DNA of 64,000 nucleotides, from NCBI RefSeq assembly GCF_910596095.1, contig NC_056547.1:5786147-5850146 (forward strand), written 5' to 3'. The position numbers and the translations under genes were made by a program. Within the stretch, counting starts at the first letter, position 1. Each line of letters opens with the position of its first letter. Below are positions 12,501 to 24,247 of this stretch, piece after piece. The DNA is from Thunnus maccoyii (taxonomy: Eukaryota; Chordata; Actinopteri; Scombriformes; Scombridae). Under the pieces are notes generated by a model. That model worked only from the letters and a program-made list of their open reading frames with translations, did no database searches and was not told the origin of the DNA.

Positions 12501-12762
12501 TTTCTCTCAAGTTTAATTTGCATTGATAAACCAGAGGGTGGTGCTAAAGCTCTGTTCTGATAAACCAAAAACAACTTTACTTCTCTTGACCCCAGAATCA
12601 TTGCAGAACCAGTTAGCTCTGATGTGACCCCTGGGAAATCAAAACAGAGGCTATAAAAAGGATTAGGGATAAAATTATTTAGTTTTCCAGGTTTCTTTGT
12701 CACTAGCAGACACACGTCCCCCAAATAACACCCTAAAATACCTTAATCATCTCTTAATCTGT
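9521..12762. other. Non-coding, no gene recognised; one old repeat
   Basis: Only short frames with no recognisable protein similarity occur here. A repeat stretch at about 11395-11560 is listed separately. The rest appears AT-rich and featureless to me. Confidence 0.5.
11395..11560. repeat. Interspersed repeat with GGTTAGCTTAGCTTAGCATA core
   Basis: The core GGTTAGCTTAGCTTAGCATA, preceded by GATGAGAAGATTGATCCCAC and followed by GGAAACAGCTAGCCAGCTTC, is a repeat I associate with many fish genomes. A copy in the opposite orientation lies at 63590-63745 (TCCAGTCTTTGAGCTAAGCT). I cannot assign a class. Confidence 0.6.
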
Positions 12763-12770
12763 CCACACAC

Positions 12771-13378
12771 TAGGGGTGTGCCCGAATACAAATACATTAT
12801 TCAGCAAAGCACAAATAGTGGGTTTTGTACAAATATTTGTTTCATACAAATATTTTAAAATTATTTGTTGGGGGTGTCCCCCAGAGATAAAGCTGAGCTA
12901 CTGACACAAGCAAAGTGCTCCCAAGAGACTCTCCATAACCTGTTGTTCCCCTTCTCCTTTCCACAAAGTTAGGTTGTAAAAAATAAGCAATAAATGAAAA
13001 GTGCAAAGCAAGAATCTCCTTTGAAGCTCTTCCCTACACATTACATGCTGTGCTGTCTCTGTGTTATGGGTGTATAAATAGGTAGAGGTCTGTCTGCAAT
13101 GAGGTGATGAGTAAAGTTTTATCTCAGTAATCAGCACAGTCGTCTATGATCTGGGAGACTCCAGTTGGAGACCCGATCCGGGGACCTCCTTCATAAGGTA
13201 GTTTATTCATGAACACTTATTGTAACACTTTAATTTTCTAAAATTAAAAGTGTCATAAAAACAAAAACAGGATTTTTTTAAGCCTCTTTCCACTTTTATT
13301 AGAATACAAATACAAATAATTTGCTGCCTCAACAAATACAGATACAGATACAAATACTGGGATCTCTGCACATCCCTA
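12771..13378. mobile_element. Non-autonomous hAT element, copy 1 (608 bp)
   Basis: It begins TAGGGGTGTGC and ends GCACATCCCTA, near-perfect terminal inverted repeats. The flanking octamers are CCACACAC and CCATACAC (7 of 8 identical), an 8-bp target duplication as expected for hAT. It has no transposase frame. The interior is shared with 53173-53946 and 54508-54731, but this copy lacks about 165 bp present in the second. A tRNA-like stretch sits at about 13107-13196. Confidence 0.88.
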
Positions 13379-13386
13379 CCATACAC

Positions 13387-14813
13387 TTTGTAATATAAAC
13401 TCAATGTTTCTTAAACTGCTTCACTTCATTCCTCAATTTCATTTGACTGTACAAGCCAAGATAAATATATCCTAAATGACTAGTTTAAACCCTTTAGTCA
13501 TGAGTGTAACAGCAACTTTGTTCTACAAATTATTAAATACGTTGAAATTAATTTGTTGTACTTCTTGAAATCACTTATTTAATTCACAATTTCTTAAAAA
13601 TAAATATGAAAAGACGTTCTAACTTAGAGATTTTAACGCTTACATACTGTTCATATTCTGACTCTTCACAATATCTCCTCATAATTAGTGTCTGTACACT
13701 ATTTATTTCTAAATCTATTTTTTTTATTCATAAATACATTTTCAGTCTGGGTGATTAATGAAGCTTTCAGAGAGCAGATAAAGTGTAATAAACACTCACA
13801 ATCACATTATATGATGGCATTATGTCACCTAAAAGAGGAGAACATAACAGTCATCAGGATTTCAATGAATTTCATTGAATGTGAAGAATGCAACAACATG
13901 AGTGATTTTTAAGTAAATACAGAATAAAATACATGGAATGAAATATTCCTATTTTTGTATATTCTGTTGGGAAAAGTCATAAACTTTCCAGTTAAAAGAA
14001 AAGAGTTTTTTGCTGCTCTTAAATGTAAAAATGGGTTAAAAAATGGGTTGAGTATGTGAGTGTTCAGTGATTCTGTCTCCCTAGTGAATAAATGCATGAA
14101 CTCATTTTTTAACATCATTATTTGCTGGAACAGAATGATTATATTGGACACGGATGCTTCTGACGTCAGATGCAGCTGTAACTCTTTTCAACACACTATG
14201 CGGACTGAGTATGTTCCTATCGTTATCTGCCGTAGCATAAGGTCAAGAGGGAGACGATAAGTCACAAACAGCAGTGTGATATTACAGGGTCACTGGCGCT
14301 GAAGAGGTGTCAGACTCGGGGGAGGAGGGTGATGTATTGGCCCTCGACACAGAGCAGGAAGTCAGTAGTGACAGAGATGCAACCAGAGGAAAAGCTTGTT
14401 GTTGATTTAAAAATCATATGTTTGAGGTTGTTTCTGTTTTAACTCTACACATTTCTTTTAAATATGTTCTTCTATACAGTGGATGAAAGTAGATTCAGTC
14501 AACTGCTGTACTTAATTACAATTTTTACATACTTTATTTGAGCTATATGCTGACACTATGACAGTTATAAATATTGTAGTTTTATATTTCACTACCTTTT
14601 CTACATTTAGTTGTTTAACAGTTTAATTTATTGTATCTTCCTTATGAACATATGATTAGTTTTTGCATTGCCGTAGAATTTTTAGAGTCTGTGTGTGTCA
14701 CCAGAATAATTATTTGTTTTAAATTGTACTGTAATAAATGCATATATGCAAAAAACAATTAGATATTGAATAATACATATAAAAAACTCAAATTGGTAAT
14801 CTTTTCCTCCTTC
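13387..14813. other. Non-coding, no gene recognised
   Basis: AT-rich sequence. One short acidic frame at about 14300-14400 (reading VSDSGEEGDVLALDTEQE) could be a transposase remnant but has no supporting context. Confidence 0.45.
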
Positions 14814-15521
14814 TTAAAAGGACCAGCATGTAAGATTTAACAGCATCTAGCAGTGAAGTTGCAGATCGCAACCACATAAATACACTGCATGAAGCCAAAA
14901 AAAACCCACTTCCTGCTGTAAAGAAGTTACCTTGATGAAAACAGACTGCACACGCTCTGTGAGCCCCATACGCCCATGGAGCTTAGCTGGCTAACTTCCA
15001 GTGTAGCCCTTCAGCTAACTTGAATGGGGACAAAACAATTCAATTGTGCGGTTCTTCGAGATTTTCATTATCAAATTCTTGTTGGGGTTGTGATGCTCAA
15101 AAAAATGTATCCATCGTTTTACAGCCGCCCCTTCTCCCATGATTATGTACGGGGAAAAATGCTTTTTGGGCACCTGTTGAACTTGGAAGTTGTAATTCCA
15201 CAGTTTGGCCACTATATCAAACTGGATCACCCTATAGTGGCTGTGGAACTCTCGAGAAAAGTGAAAGGTCCTCTCTAGTGCCAGTGTTTGGTTTGTCCGT
15301 TTGGGGCTACCGTAGAAACATGGAGGTGCAACATGGCGGGCTCCATGGAAGAGGAGCTGCTCCCTATGTAGATATATAGAGCTCATTCTAAGGTAACGAA
15401 AACACAACAATTCTTAGTTTCAGGTGATTATACACTAATTAAAACATACTTATGAATATAATCCATTTCTGCCAAGTCTGTTCTGCTAGATGCCACTAAA
15501 TTCTACACACTGCACCTTTAA
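14814..15521. mobile_element. Inverted-repeat DNA element with TTAA at both ends (about 708 bp)
   Basis: The left end reads TTAAAAGGACCAGCATGTAA and the right end, reverse-complemented, TTAAAGGTGCAGTGTGTAGA; both arms then reach GCATCTAGCAG about 30 bp in. TTAA at each edge could be a piggyBac-type target duplication or part of the inverted repeat. No intact transposase is present, so the class is open. Confidence 0.65.
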
Positions 15522-16961
15522 GTGCTACTTAAGCTACTTTAATTACTTCAATAAAGGATCTAAGTCCTTCTTCCACCTGCCTTTGACTATTGTAGGGCAG
15601 AACTATCCCACCATTACACCCTCTGTAAGAAGCAGGATAGTTAGGAAAGTCACAGTAGAGGTGAAAAATATTGCGTGAGGTCGGGACATGACCTCATCGA
15701 GCAGTAGCTTTTAGCTCTGCTGACAGACAGAAAAAGAAAGCAACAGACAGCTGAATGGACAGACTGAGGGCAAGCCGGTGGCGGGTTCACGTCTCACCGT
15801 CCTCCTCTGAGCTTCAGGAGGGACACGATTCATCTTCCTCTGATTTCCTCGTTACCTCTCTTCGCCCTTGAGGCCGTTTTAGGCTTTCCATATTTGTCTA
15901 CGTTACCTAAAACTGTGACCGCACAGAACGTCAGATCACAGGTCCGCAGGCTCGAACTCTATATGTGTGGATGCATGAGAAATATTTGTGTGCAAACTTG
16001 TTCTGAATGTGCCGTATGTGACCTTATAACCATTTATTAGTGTGTTGATGTTTGTATGCGTTATACCCGCTCCTCCTCTTCTCATCTAGGTCACCTGCTC
16101 CTATGTAACCCAAACCGATCATCCCTCCAAAACACCATCACACGTGTCATTTGATGGACTCATCTGTATCTGTTCCACAGCCAAATATAATTTATAGAGA
16201 AATTCAGGACTTTTAATACACTTGATACCCCTCGCTCGCTGAAGATTTTGTTTCCCTTTCCAGAGAACTTTCCCATCTGTTATCATCACTGTGATGAAGT
16301 ATCAGATTTAAAAGTTCATCCCATAACTCAAATAAGCACTGTAAAGTATGTCCACCACAGAAAGCTCAACTATAAAGTGGGATTATTCATTAAATACCAA
16401 CATGTAAACATTTAATATTAACCTTTATTTATTCCGGGGTAGTTTAACTTGGATAACCTCTCCTTCCCTCCTCTCCTTCCATCCTATTCGCTCTATTTCC
16501 CATTCACTTCTAATAAAGCCTGCACAACATGTTTCATGTTTTTGCACATTTTCCAACCAGCTCAGACAGATTCACAGGTTAGAGTTCACCTTTGTTCAAC
16601 TTCGATCGAGCAGATGTGCTCGGCCGGCCAATAGAAACAATGCTGCACCGTGTCATCACCGTTTTTAGTACATTATCACACTATCTGCACCAGAAACATG
16701 ACATCATGTCTTTTTTTCAGGGCTAAGTGCAGGGAAATATGGTTAAACGGAGGCATAACAGTAGCGGCAATAACGGAGAGGCAAGTGCTGCTGTTCCCCG
16801 CCCAGATTTATCCTGCTGATCCGTGGATTAAACCGGCGACCTTATGGTCACAAGGTCTGCTTTTAACATCAGGCCACCATCGCCTCCCTCCTTAAATGTA
16901 CCTTGAAGTTGTAGGATGCTCACACACCTAAAACTGGTCAACTGGCATAACTGTGTCATAT

Positions 16962-16964
<3 letters not shown>

Positions 16965-16992
<28 letters not shown>

Positions 16993-17130
16993 GCACAGGC
17001 TGCTTTATTAGGCACACCTGTCTAATCTAAAAGTAGAAGTCATGGCAGAGATGTTGTATTGGATTACATTAGATTGTAAAGATGTACCCAATAAAGTGAG
17101 CAGCGGGTGCACACGTGTCGACAGTTCTTG
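16965..17130. repeat. Poly-T run plus short interspersed repeat
   Basis: Twenty-eight T residues (16965-16992) precede GCACAGGCTGCTTTATTAGG, CACACCTGTCTAATCTAA and, further on, ACCCAATAAAGTGAGCAG. This resembles a common fish element in which a similar motif pair bounds the repeat. Confidence 0.4.
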
Positions 17131-20100
17131 TGTTAATATACATGACAGGCATAAGATGTAAGTATTTAGACTTATCTCTCTATTTTTTTTACCTATTTCT
17201 TTTTCATTATATACACTATATGGCCATAAGTATGTGGACATGCATGCTATTGGCTGTTTGCCTGCTGCATGTTGATTAACATAACACTTTTGTGCACTTT
17301 ATCTGCTTTGTCCATCAAAATAGCAAAATTTACTGACAACAAAAGTAAGAAAAGGTCCAAAAATATCCAATAATTTTCAGAAACAAAGTATGCTGAGCTA
17401 AAAGTAAATTTCCATGTCAGAAAACAGTGGTGCCCAGAGGCTGAGTGACTTTAGATGCTGACGCCCACAGCTCTCGATTCTGGCCAGGGACCTTCGTTGC
17501 ATGTCCTAATCTGTCAAATGTGTATCTCTAATAAAAGCATAAACATGGCCCTCAAAAACATCAACAAACATGGTAATACATATCACATAATTGTCACCAT
17601 CTCTTCACTGTAAACTGCAAAAATCAGGATAATGGTTTTATTACAGAGTCAGGACGGTGTAGGTTAGACAGACAGACTAGATGGCCAACACACTCCTCGA
17701 GGACTTAGATCATAAAGTCTAATCTTAGTTCAGCATCGGTTTCAAAGCTACAAACATCAGCACTTCATAAAATAATCAGACAAGTAAATTTTTTATTTGG
17801 GTCAAAGTTGTGATGAGAACTATTCAGAGCCGGTGCCCAGTGTATCCATCACAAGAGATCTGTTTGCCTCCACCAGATCCAAATGAGGTCTCACCGTGTG
17901 CACACGTGCTACTGGGAGGCTCCAAATACTGCTCCAAGTCAGCTGCTACACAAAACTGCAGGCATGGAAATGTCAGTTGGCTGTCAGGTTGAAATATCTT
18001 TACAAACTTTGGATGAATTGCCATTAAATTTGGAACAGATATTTACGTTTTCCAGAGGATGAACTCTAGATGAACTGTAAGTCAATGGCTTTCATCAGAA
18101 AACAACTGAGTCAGAGAATCATTGATGATAACTAGTCACTGGTTTCAAAATGGATTTATACCGATCTCAGTGAGGGTTAACTGGTCCAGAGAGACACACA
18201 ACTAATTCACTGTCACATACAGTTTAAATTGGATCTTGGAAGTTTCGGCCATCATATATATATATATATATATGTTAATATACAGCAACATTGTTACAGG
18301 TTTGATGGGGAAGGAGGAGCTTGAAATGAACTAGTTTGAACAAAATATCGTCCGACCACATCTGAGGGCAAAAATACACAGAAACTCTCCAGTGTCTTCT
18401 TCTCTACATCCCTTTCAACATTCTTAAACTCAGCAGTACAACAAAGTTCTTGCACTCCAGAAAGTCTTATGGGCAGGTGCGTAGGATCATAAAACTCTGA
18501 CTTTGACAGGACAAAAAAATCCTGCACACAGTCAATCACTTGTACTCACATTATTAACGATTATATATAGACGGTTCGGTCCTGTCGAGGAAATGTTTCA
18601 AAAACTTTCCTCTTCAGGAAGCAGAATTTATTTTGAAGAACAAGATGTTTGAACAAAAGGTTGCTCCAATGCTGCTTATCAGGACATGTGCACGTGTCGA
18701 GAGCAGGCATTTGTTTCCTTTGCATCTATCTCAGTCCTAAAAAACCTAAATTGGGTTTAACAAAGGTTGCAGTTGCAGTTTCTTCTTAATAACCATTAAA
18801 CAAATCAAATTTAACAGATTTTATTTTCTTGTACAAGAGGGAGCGTTTAACAATGCAACACGCAGGATTAGGTTACAAAGAAAAAGGCTCCCAGTGGAGC
18901 GCCTACAACGGGGTTTAATACAACTTAAGTGGGCGTTCTTTTCTTAATCTATCAAAATACAGACTTATAGATAACGCCGTGTCTGTTTTCAGTTCTCTTG
19001 TCCAGGAACCATCTTGCCCAACTGACCCCCAGATGACATGTCTCACCCTGTCTCCAAAGAATTTTAATTTCTACATCTTCCTCTTAACAAATATAATGCT
19101 GAACTTCCGTTAACCTCAGCTGATAAGTCTGCTGATGTTGCAGAGTTGCACACTCATACACAGGGCAATCATAATATTTATAATGGCAGTAAAAAGGTTT
19201 TCTTCATCTAAGTGACAAAGAAAATCTTAAATCTTAAATCCTCCACATTCCTCAAGGACCAAAACCTTGTTAATAAAGTGATCAACAGTGTGAATCATCA
19301 GTGTGAAGGTTTTTTGGTCCTTTTTACAGCATTCCTTCTCTCATAATAATTCAAATATACTTGGCAGCAGGGCCTGCAAGAAGTTATTCTACTCAATAAA
19401 ATCCTCTGACAGGACAAGAAACTGAGTTACTTCGTCATTTAAACATGTAGTTCTCATCTTTCCAGCAGCACCTGAAGGTAACGACATAGTGTAAATACCA
19501 GCTACTGTCGTTGCACATTTCCATTAGCAGAAACTTATCACTTCTACTGTGGATAAATATGTCATTATTATATTAGGTAAGTTTTGTAGCATGCGGTGAA
19601 ATCTGCACTATCAGTCAAATATTGTCTTTTGTGTTTACTTTTTTATTACTGCCTTTAAATAACAATGACACATTTATGATCTGTCCTCACTCCTTCCAGC
19701 CTTTCTTTTCACACTTTCTCACAAACAGTTAGACACATGCACTCGCACATACTGATACAAAACCCTGGCATACTGAAGACACATAGCGCTAATGCAACAT
19801 ATCAGGTGAAATGTCAGGAGTGGAGTCGGGATCGGAATAGTTCTCAGGACACCGGCCAGTCTCCTCCCTCGGAGCCGTTTGAGTGTGATACGATAGTCAA
19901 TCTGTCTCCCCTTAATAAGCTCACTAATTCATGAGTTTTGGCTCAGGACGGTCGTGAGATAACTTGTAGTTCCTCCATTCCATTCCTCCGAGCAGATGAT
20001 CTCTTTATCTCCACTCTCTCTCTTTAATAACACCAAGCGCTGGTTTTTGGTTAAAACCAGGACCTGATAGACTACATGAGAATGAATGATGGGATGACTG

Positions 20101-20224
20101 AAGGGGACTGTTGGGATAAGCAGAGGGTGGAGTGAGGATAGACGTTTCAGAGGTTAAAGGTTAGAGTCACTCATGGTCGCTTTTTGCTTTGAAGTTTTAA
20201 ACGGAACTTGAACCCGCTCCACGA

Positions 20225-20264
20225 GTCCACCTAAATCATCCAGGTGGACTTGATTTAGGTGGAC
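20225..20264. repeat. Perfect 14-bp hairpin
   Basis: GTCCACCTAAATCA (20225-20238) and TGATTTAGGTGGAC (20251-20264) are exact reverse complements around a 12-nt loop. There is no T-run after it and no nearby gene, and it directly abuts a TG microsatellite (about 20265-20300). Confidence 0.85.
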
Positions 20265-21468
20265 GTTTGTGTGTGTGTGTGTGTGTATGTGTGTGTGTGT
20301 GCTTGTCAGTGGGATTGGGGGCAGTGGGTCAATGTGTGTGAATACTTGATGCGTGCGTGTGAGTACATGAAGTTATAAATCCTTCATTAGTGTCCTGTTA
20401 TACCTTCATTTCCCTTATTTGACGTATCAAAGCCATAAAAGCAGAAAACATTTTCAAGGGCCTTTAAATGTTACGTGTGCGTGAAAACCTTGTATCTCCA
20501 AACTGTCAACTTTTCAGAAACAAACAAATAAAAAAAAAAACAGCCTTTTTTTGATCTTTACAACCACCTGGGCTTGAATTTTTAAAATTGTCGTGGAAAG
20601 CGGTTGACGAGCAAACTTTTATCTGAATTTAAGATACTGCAATGACTAAAGCAGGAGCAAAAGTGTCTGTATGATATATGTGGAGTTGTCACTGAGGCCT
20701 CAGAGGGAGGATCGGATCGGGTAAACAAGGCCTCATCTTTCTTCAGCACTGGATTTACAATCACAGCTTTCCCCTTTTAGAATGTTTTTTTTTCCAGTAC
20801 TGCAAAGGTAAATTACATTGGTAAAATAAACAATAAAAGCCGACACAACTATGTTTTTTTAAGCCTCAAACGGATCTTTAACATTTCTGAGGAAAATGAA
20901 CAGGAAATAAAGACCTACTGTGTTAGTGTTTAACAGATGTCTCTTCTGAGGTGGTGTGAGAGTTTTGTTTTCTCTTCAGCTTGTTATTCACAACTGTAGT
21001 TTTTATTGGACTGAGCAGGGGTTCGGCATTCTGCGGTCTGCCACTCTCACTCTAACCTCACCCTCCTCTCACTCTCTAAATGCTGCTGACTTCCCTTTTT
21101 CCATAGAAGTGTCAAAGATCAAATGTTCTCTGGCGAACCAATCGTACAGTAGCTGCTTGGGAAACAGAGACCAGAAGTATTAGTAGTGTGAGTAAAGAAA
21201 CTTGGATAAACAAACAGGCTTGAATCAATGAAATGTGTTACAAGAATCTCATAGAGTGTAAAAGGCAGAACCAAAGAACCTCATTTTTTCAGTGTTTTTA
21301 GTTTGTGAATGGGCAAACTTGAATAACACTGAACTCAAAACATAAAAAAATTAATTGCAACAGTTTTTTCATTCATCTTCACCTTGACATTCATGATCTA
21401 TAGAGTTTAGCTAGCCAACTACTTACAGGGCTGGCTTAATATTCCTGGATATACTTTAAAAGACATGG

Positions 21469-22170
21469 TTGGTGATTTTCTATTTTTTTTTTTTTGTTAA
21501 CAAATCTCATGTGCAGAGCCAAACCTACCATGAACTGATCTACTTACAAGTATTGTGTGTGTATTCAAAGCCTGATATATCTTATTCCTCTGTGCTGTCG
21601 ACCTTCCAAAAACTATTCAAAACACGTCGGTTGCCAGGAACACGGTCCGGTTAACAGTGCGTCGCTGTTATTAGACTGTAAAGCCACACTGCTGCACTGG
21701 GTGACATGTTCCTTCACCCTGAAGATTACGGTTACGTTGGTTTGTTAAGAAACTGCTGCAAGGACTAATAACAGTGATCACTTTTTCAGTCTCCGGAGAG
21801 TAGTTCCTTGTACGGCAGAAACCACTGAGCATGTGCAGGAACATGGTTCTTTTCACAGCGCCTTGCTAACTTGTTGCGCTATGAAAACCTTGTGACTTTG
21901 TACTGAAGTTCTTTACAATGTATAACGTAGTACAAAATCAAGGTTGTGATATGTAGCGCAACAAGCTAGCGACACGCTGTGAGCTGAATCACGTTCCAAG
22001 CAGTTGCGACATGTTTTTAATAATTTTTGGGCAACAACGGAGGTCTACCGCACAGAGGAGTGAGATATATCTTTAAATACACACACAATACTTGTTAGTA
22101 CGATAAATGAATTGTTGGTTTGGCTCTGCAAATGAGATGTATTGACAATAAAAAAAATATAGGAAATCAT
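21469..22170. mobile_element. Inverted-repeat element, about 700 bp, class unknown
   Basis: The left edge has GGTGATTTTC, an A/T run, then AACAAATCTCATGTGCAGAG and CCAAAC; the right edge has GTTTGGCTCTGCAAATGAG, an A/T run and GGAAATCAT. These are imperfect inverted repeats of about 50 bp. No transposase is visible in the interior. Confidence 0.6.
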
Positions 22171-24247
22171 CAGCAATATCTTTTAAGTATAGTCTCCAAA
22201 AAACCTTGTGCAGTCTTTGTTTATACTTCTATTAGGGACCCACCTCATTTGTTTTCCTGTACTGTTGCAGTTTTCCATCTACCTGGTTACACGTTAATGA
22301 ATAAACCTCTGTGCTGTTCTGACATCTGATAAACCTTCAGACTCATGGGACCGTTACTGAAAGTGGACTTGGATCTTCCCACCTGTACCTGGAGCAACAT
22401 ACTCATACTGACGCAGCCCCAAATATGTTTTTTAAGGCAGTGCTATTTCTGGTCTGAACACCTGCGAATGTGATCAGTGAGAGGATTTCTTTCAAACCCA
22501 CCTCTGCAGTAGTTTTTGCATCCCTCTGTATTTATGTGAGAAACTGTGTTCAGTTATCTGTGTTCAGTTTGTAACTTGGCTGGTCTGTGAGCGGTCAGAT
22601 CTGTGGACTGTGGCAGATATATGGTGCTGAAAGGTTGTACCGTCAATTAACGACTATGGATCTATTTTTGAAAACATCTGGGGAAGATCTCCAGATGATC
22701 CCCACTGTGTGTGTATGATTTATTTACACTGCTGTATAATTTTACAAAGACATTACTGAAATATAAGCGTGCCAGGGCATGTTTTTAAGGCCAGTATACT
22801 TAAAATCACTGTAAAAAACAATTTATTTGCAGAATTTTAGCTGATGTATGAATATTTTTGATGTAAAGTAAAAACAATAAATGATTTATTGTAGTAAAGC
22901 TTCTTAAAACAAAAAAGTCTTTATTGCATTTAATGTATATTCTGCAAACTGCAAATGTCTGTTTCATAAATACACAAAATTACTGTACATTACGTCACAA
23001 CACCTCACAAGGTAATGCAGTATTGCTGTAATTTATTACAGTTACATGTACAGTATATTAAATACAGTGATTTAAGGCACATTTTCAGCATAAAGAATAA
23101 AAGAAAACTTTATTTCATGGTTATGTACAAAGTGCTACAGAAACAGCCACAAGTGCTACTGATGCTAATATACAAAATCACATTGGCTAAATGTCGCTAG
23201 CTGCCAACTACTTCCACAGTGAAACCATGCTACATGTGAATACTAAACAAAATACCATACATGTGCTACTAAAATATTCATAACTGATAAATCTTTACTT
23301 TCAAAAAGTGCTCAATTTGAAGGCATTTTAGACCCTGTTAAGCCATTTTTTTATTCTTTCAAGGCCAAGTAAAAAAAACTCAGTGTGGTTGTATTTAAAC
23401 TGTGCTTCTCAGTCTGATTGCGGACGTGTTTATGACTGTATAAACTGGGCACTACTGCAGTCTGCATTCAGTTGATAGCCTATGACGTGTTACACACTCC
23501 AAAGTCTAGACCCAAATATAGATACAGTGCGCTAAGATGGATATCTTTTACAAGGACATGATAGCATTACAGCACTACTAAACACAAATAATCCTCAGAA
23601 CTGCAGCTGTGACACACTTCTGTTTTTTTTAAATTCATTTTAAATAGTGCTCTGTAGTAAATTGCAAAGAAAATGTTGCAAAATTCATTTCATAGTAGCT
23701 GTACAGACCATGACTGGAACAGCTACCTAAAACCTACAGTTTCTGCTACAGTTTCTCAAAATAAAAAAAACCCACATTTCCCACAATGTTTCATTCATTT
23801 AAAAAAGGGGATTTTTCCAAAGTTGCTCATTCTGCCACCTGCCATCAAGCTCTAAAGGCTTTATTCCTGGAAGAACAGCAACTTCTTTTCCCTCGAAATC
23901 TGACCTGATGACTCACGGCAAATACTGTAGAACAGAGGCTGCGGTCTTGTTAGTTCTTTTTTTAATCTAATGCAAATATCAAAGTTCTGAGAACGTTAGG
24001 TGACAACTTCACATTGCTTGTTTTGTCCAACCAACAGCCCAAATACGAAAGATATTCCATCTACAGTCATATAGAAAAGCTCATTATTGTCTGTAGCTTA
24101 TGACCACAATGGCTTTTCTGAGAAGCAACAAAAATATGTGTTTCCATAAAACAATGTTGACAGGTTTAATAAAATAAACTCAACAAAACCTGGAGATAAC
24201 ACATATTACATGATAAAGGTTTCAACAGCAGTGTGAATCGTCTCTGT
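22171..24247. other. Non-coding; may include the 3' UTR of the SBK-like kinase
   Basis: This lies downstream of the kinase stop codon on the minus strand. Minus-strand AATAAA hexamers occur near 22920 (TTTATT in GTCTTTATTGC) and near 23111, so a 3' UTR of about 1.1-1.3 kb is possible but unproven. No other exon is recognisable. Confidence 0.35.

Larger units (their letters stand above)
15522..21468. other. Non-coding, no gene recognised; scattered small repeats
   Basis: I found no exon with recognisable homology on either strand. Contents I can point to: a T-run at 16965-16992 followed by a repeat with ATTAGGCACACCTGTCTAAT; a transposon terminus at 17215-17245; a TA microsatellite at 18254-18273; a perfect hairpin at 20225-20264; and a TG microsatellite after it. 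Confidence 0.5.

Noticed and set aside
14300..14400. Acidic SDSGEEGD-type frame as a piggyBac N-terminus
   Set aside because: Only about 30 residues, no downstream transposase and no defined ends.
15015..15410. 131-codon minus-strand frame
   Set aside because: Lies wholly within the 14814-15521 inverted-repeat element and has no recognisable motif.
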